Below, piece after piece: positions 63,258 through 64,000 of a DNA stretch of 64,000 bases (positions within the stretch are counted from its first letter, which is position 1; every line of letters begins with the position of its first letter). The notes beneath the pieces are model-generated. The model was not told the DNA's origin. It saw nothing but the letters and a program-made list of their open reading frames with translations, and searched no databases. A program made the translations under genes and the position numbers. The DNA is from Gemmatimonadota bacterium (GTDB lineage: Bacteria; Gemmatimonadota; Gemmatimonadetes; Longimicrobiales; Gaopeijiaceae): positions 1-64,000 of the forward strand of contig JAJDVT010000141.1 of assembly GCA_022826005.1 (NCBI GenBank), read 5' to 3'.

Positions 63258-64000
63258 TCAGCCCCCCCCCACCCCCGCCTCCAGATCCACGAGCGGCGCC
63301 GAGTACTCGCCCGAGAAGCACGCCGCGCAGAACGGCCCCCGCTCCTCGACCGCGGCGACCATCCCATCCAGCGTCAGGTACCCCAGCGAGTCCATCCCCA
63401 GGTCGGCCGCGATCTCGTCGACGGTCATCCGGGACCCCAGGAGTTCCCCCTTCGACGGCATGTCGATCCCGTAGAAACACGGGTACCGGACGGGGGGGCT
63501 GGCCACGCGGAAGTGCACCTCCGCCGCTCCCGCGCCGCGGATGAACTTGACCAGGCTGCGCGACGTGGTCCCCCGCACGATCGAGTCGTCGACCACGACC
63601 ACGCGCTGCCCGGCGAGCACGTCGCGCACCGGGTTGTACTTGATGCGGGCGCCGAAATCGCGGTCGGCCTGGCTCGGGCGGATGAAGGTGCGGCCGACGT
63701 AGTGGTTGCGCAGCAGGCCCAGCTCGTAGGGGATGCCGCTCTGCTCGCTGTAGCCCAGCGCGGCAGAGTTGGCGCTGTCGGGCACCGCGATCACGCAGTC
63801 GCCGGCCACGGGGTGCTCCCGGGCGAGCTGGCGTCCGAAGGCGCGGCGCGCGCGGTCGACGCTGACGCCCCAGAGGTTCGAGTCGGGGCGGGCGAAGTAC
63901 ACGAGTTCGAAGATGCACGGCGCGGGGGTCTCGGGATGGAGGCCCGGGAGGCTCTCGACCTGGCCGCCGCGGAAGCGGAGCAGTTCGCCCGGCTCGATGT
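63258..64000 (-). CDS. purF: amidophosphoribosyltransferase, C-terminal part (5' end beyond window)
   Basis: The frame is open to the right edge. It covers the phosphoribosyltransferase domain of PurF, the first committed enzyme of purine synthesis. Visible signatures are PCIFELVYFARPDSNLWG, AVPDSANSAALGYSEQSGIP, RTFIRPSQADRDFG, the PRPP loop VVVVDDSIVRGTTS, and the closing FCAACFSGEYSAPL whose cysteines bind an Fe-S cluster in the Bacillus-type enzyme. The N-terminal glutaminase domain lies outside the window. A run of nine G residues on the coding strand lies just before the stop, a spot prone to length errors. Confidence 0.97.
   Translation of the reverse strand, partial: IEPGELLRFRGGQVESLPGLHPETPAPCIFELVYFARPDSNLWGVSVDRARRAFGRQLAREHPVAGDCVIAVPDSANSAALGYSEQSGIPYELGLLRNHYVGRTFIRPSQADRDFGARIKYNPVRDVLAGQRVVVVDDSIVRGTTSRSLVKFIRGAGAAEVHFRVASPPVRYPCFYGIDMPSKGELLGSRMTVDEIAADLGMDSLGYLTLDGMVAAVEERGPFCAACFSGEYSAPLVDLEAGVGGG

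Overview
The window is a visibly GC-rich bacterial chromosome segment with tightly packed genes, many joined by 4-bp ATGA or GTGA overlaps. The gene content suggests Gemmatimonadota or a close relative. It includes an S46 dipeptidyl-peptidase, several S9/M20/M28 peptidases, lipoproteins with six-bladed propeller folds, c-type-cytochrome proteins of the DUF1587/1592/1588/1585 kind paired with DUF1552 proteins, an ExbB-ExbD-ExbD-TonB set, and the RDD/SpoIIM-DUF4129-DUF4350-MoxR-DUF58 cluster. The phylum is an inference from content; no marker-gene phylogeny was possible.

Positions 1-31,100 are ordinary, well-kept core genome. They hold enolase and an FtsB/DivIC-like division protein, an SPFH protein, a tRNA with anticodon CAT, and an RDD-SpoIIM fusion facing a five-gene DUF58/MoxR/DUF4350/DUF4129/membrane-protein operon. 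Then come endonuclease IV, an S46 lipoprotein peptidase, and an operon of GDPD, tilS, hpt and ftsH converging on the c-di-AMP synthase cdaA. After these lie exbB-exbD-exbD-tonB with a second, separately transcribed tonB, and a run of yggS, purine nucleoside phosphorylase, ileS, rluD, a membrane-anchored gluzincin-like protease, a small two-helix membrane protein and an M28-PDZ aminopeptidase.

Positions 31,282-43,040 hold a three-gene module (cytochrome-like DUF1592 protein, Tat-exported DUF1552 protein, secreted ankyrin-repeat protein ending in CVSC) present twice in tandem.

Positions 43,041-63,250 are a plastic accessory region. It contains a divergent M20 peptidase/SDR pair. Next is a two-gene operon of a DUF4143 AAA ATPase and a 1,418-residue STAND/NACHT-like NTPase with a C-terminal PD-(D/E)xK-like nuclease motif, which is the best candidate here for an undescribed defence system. 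There is a nucleotidyltransferase whose HEPN partner is cut to 16 codons, several propeller lipoproteins, two S9 peptidases, and many broken duplicates: two SDR-derived scars, the 5' and 3' ends of a dipeptidyl-peptidase gene, and a 64-bp copy of an S9 gene terminus. purF begins beyond the right edge.

The most unusual non-coding signal is a 39-bp element found five times, at 11569, 35173, 44915, 51421 and 62094. It consists of two 18-bp dyads (arms TGTNAA and TTNACA, six bases apart) separated by exactly 3 bp, so the dyad centres lie 21 bp apart. Copies sit on or beside the start codons of nfo, the first ankyrin gene and the M20/SDR pair, and beside two scars. It looks like a mobile or widely reused operator. 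A single dyad with the same 6-bp spacing but different arms (TTGAGT/ACTCAA) lies just before the ATPase-STAND operon.
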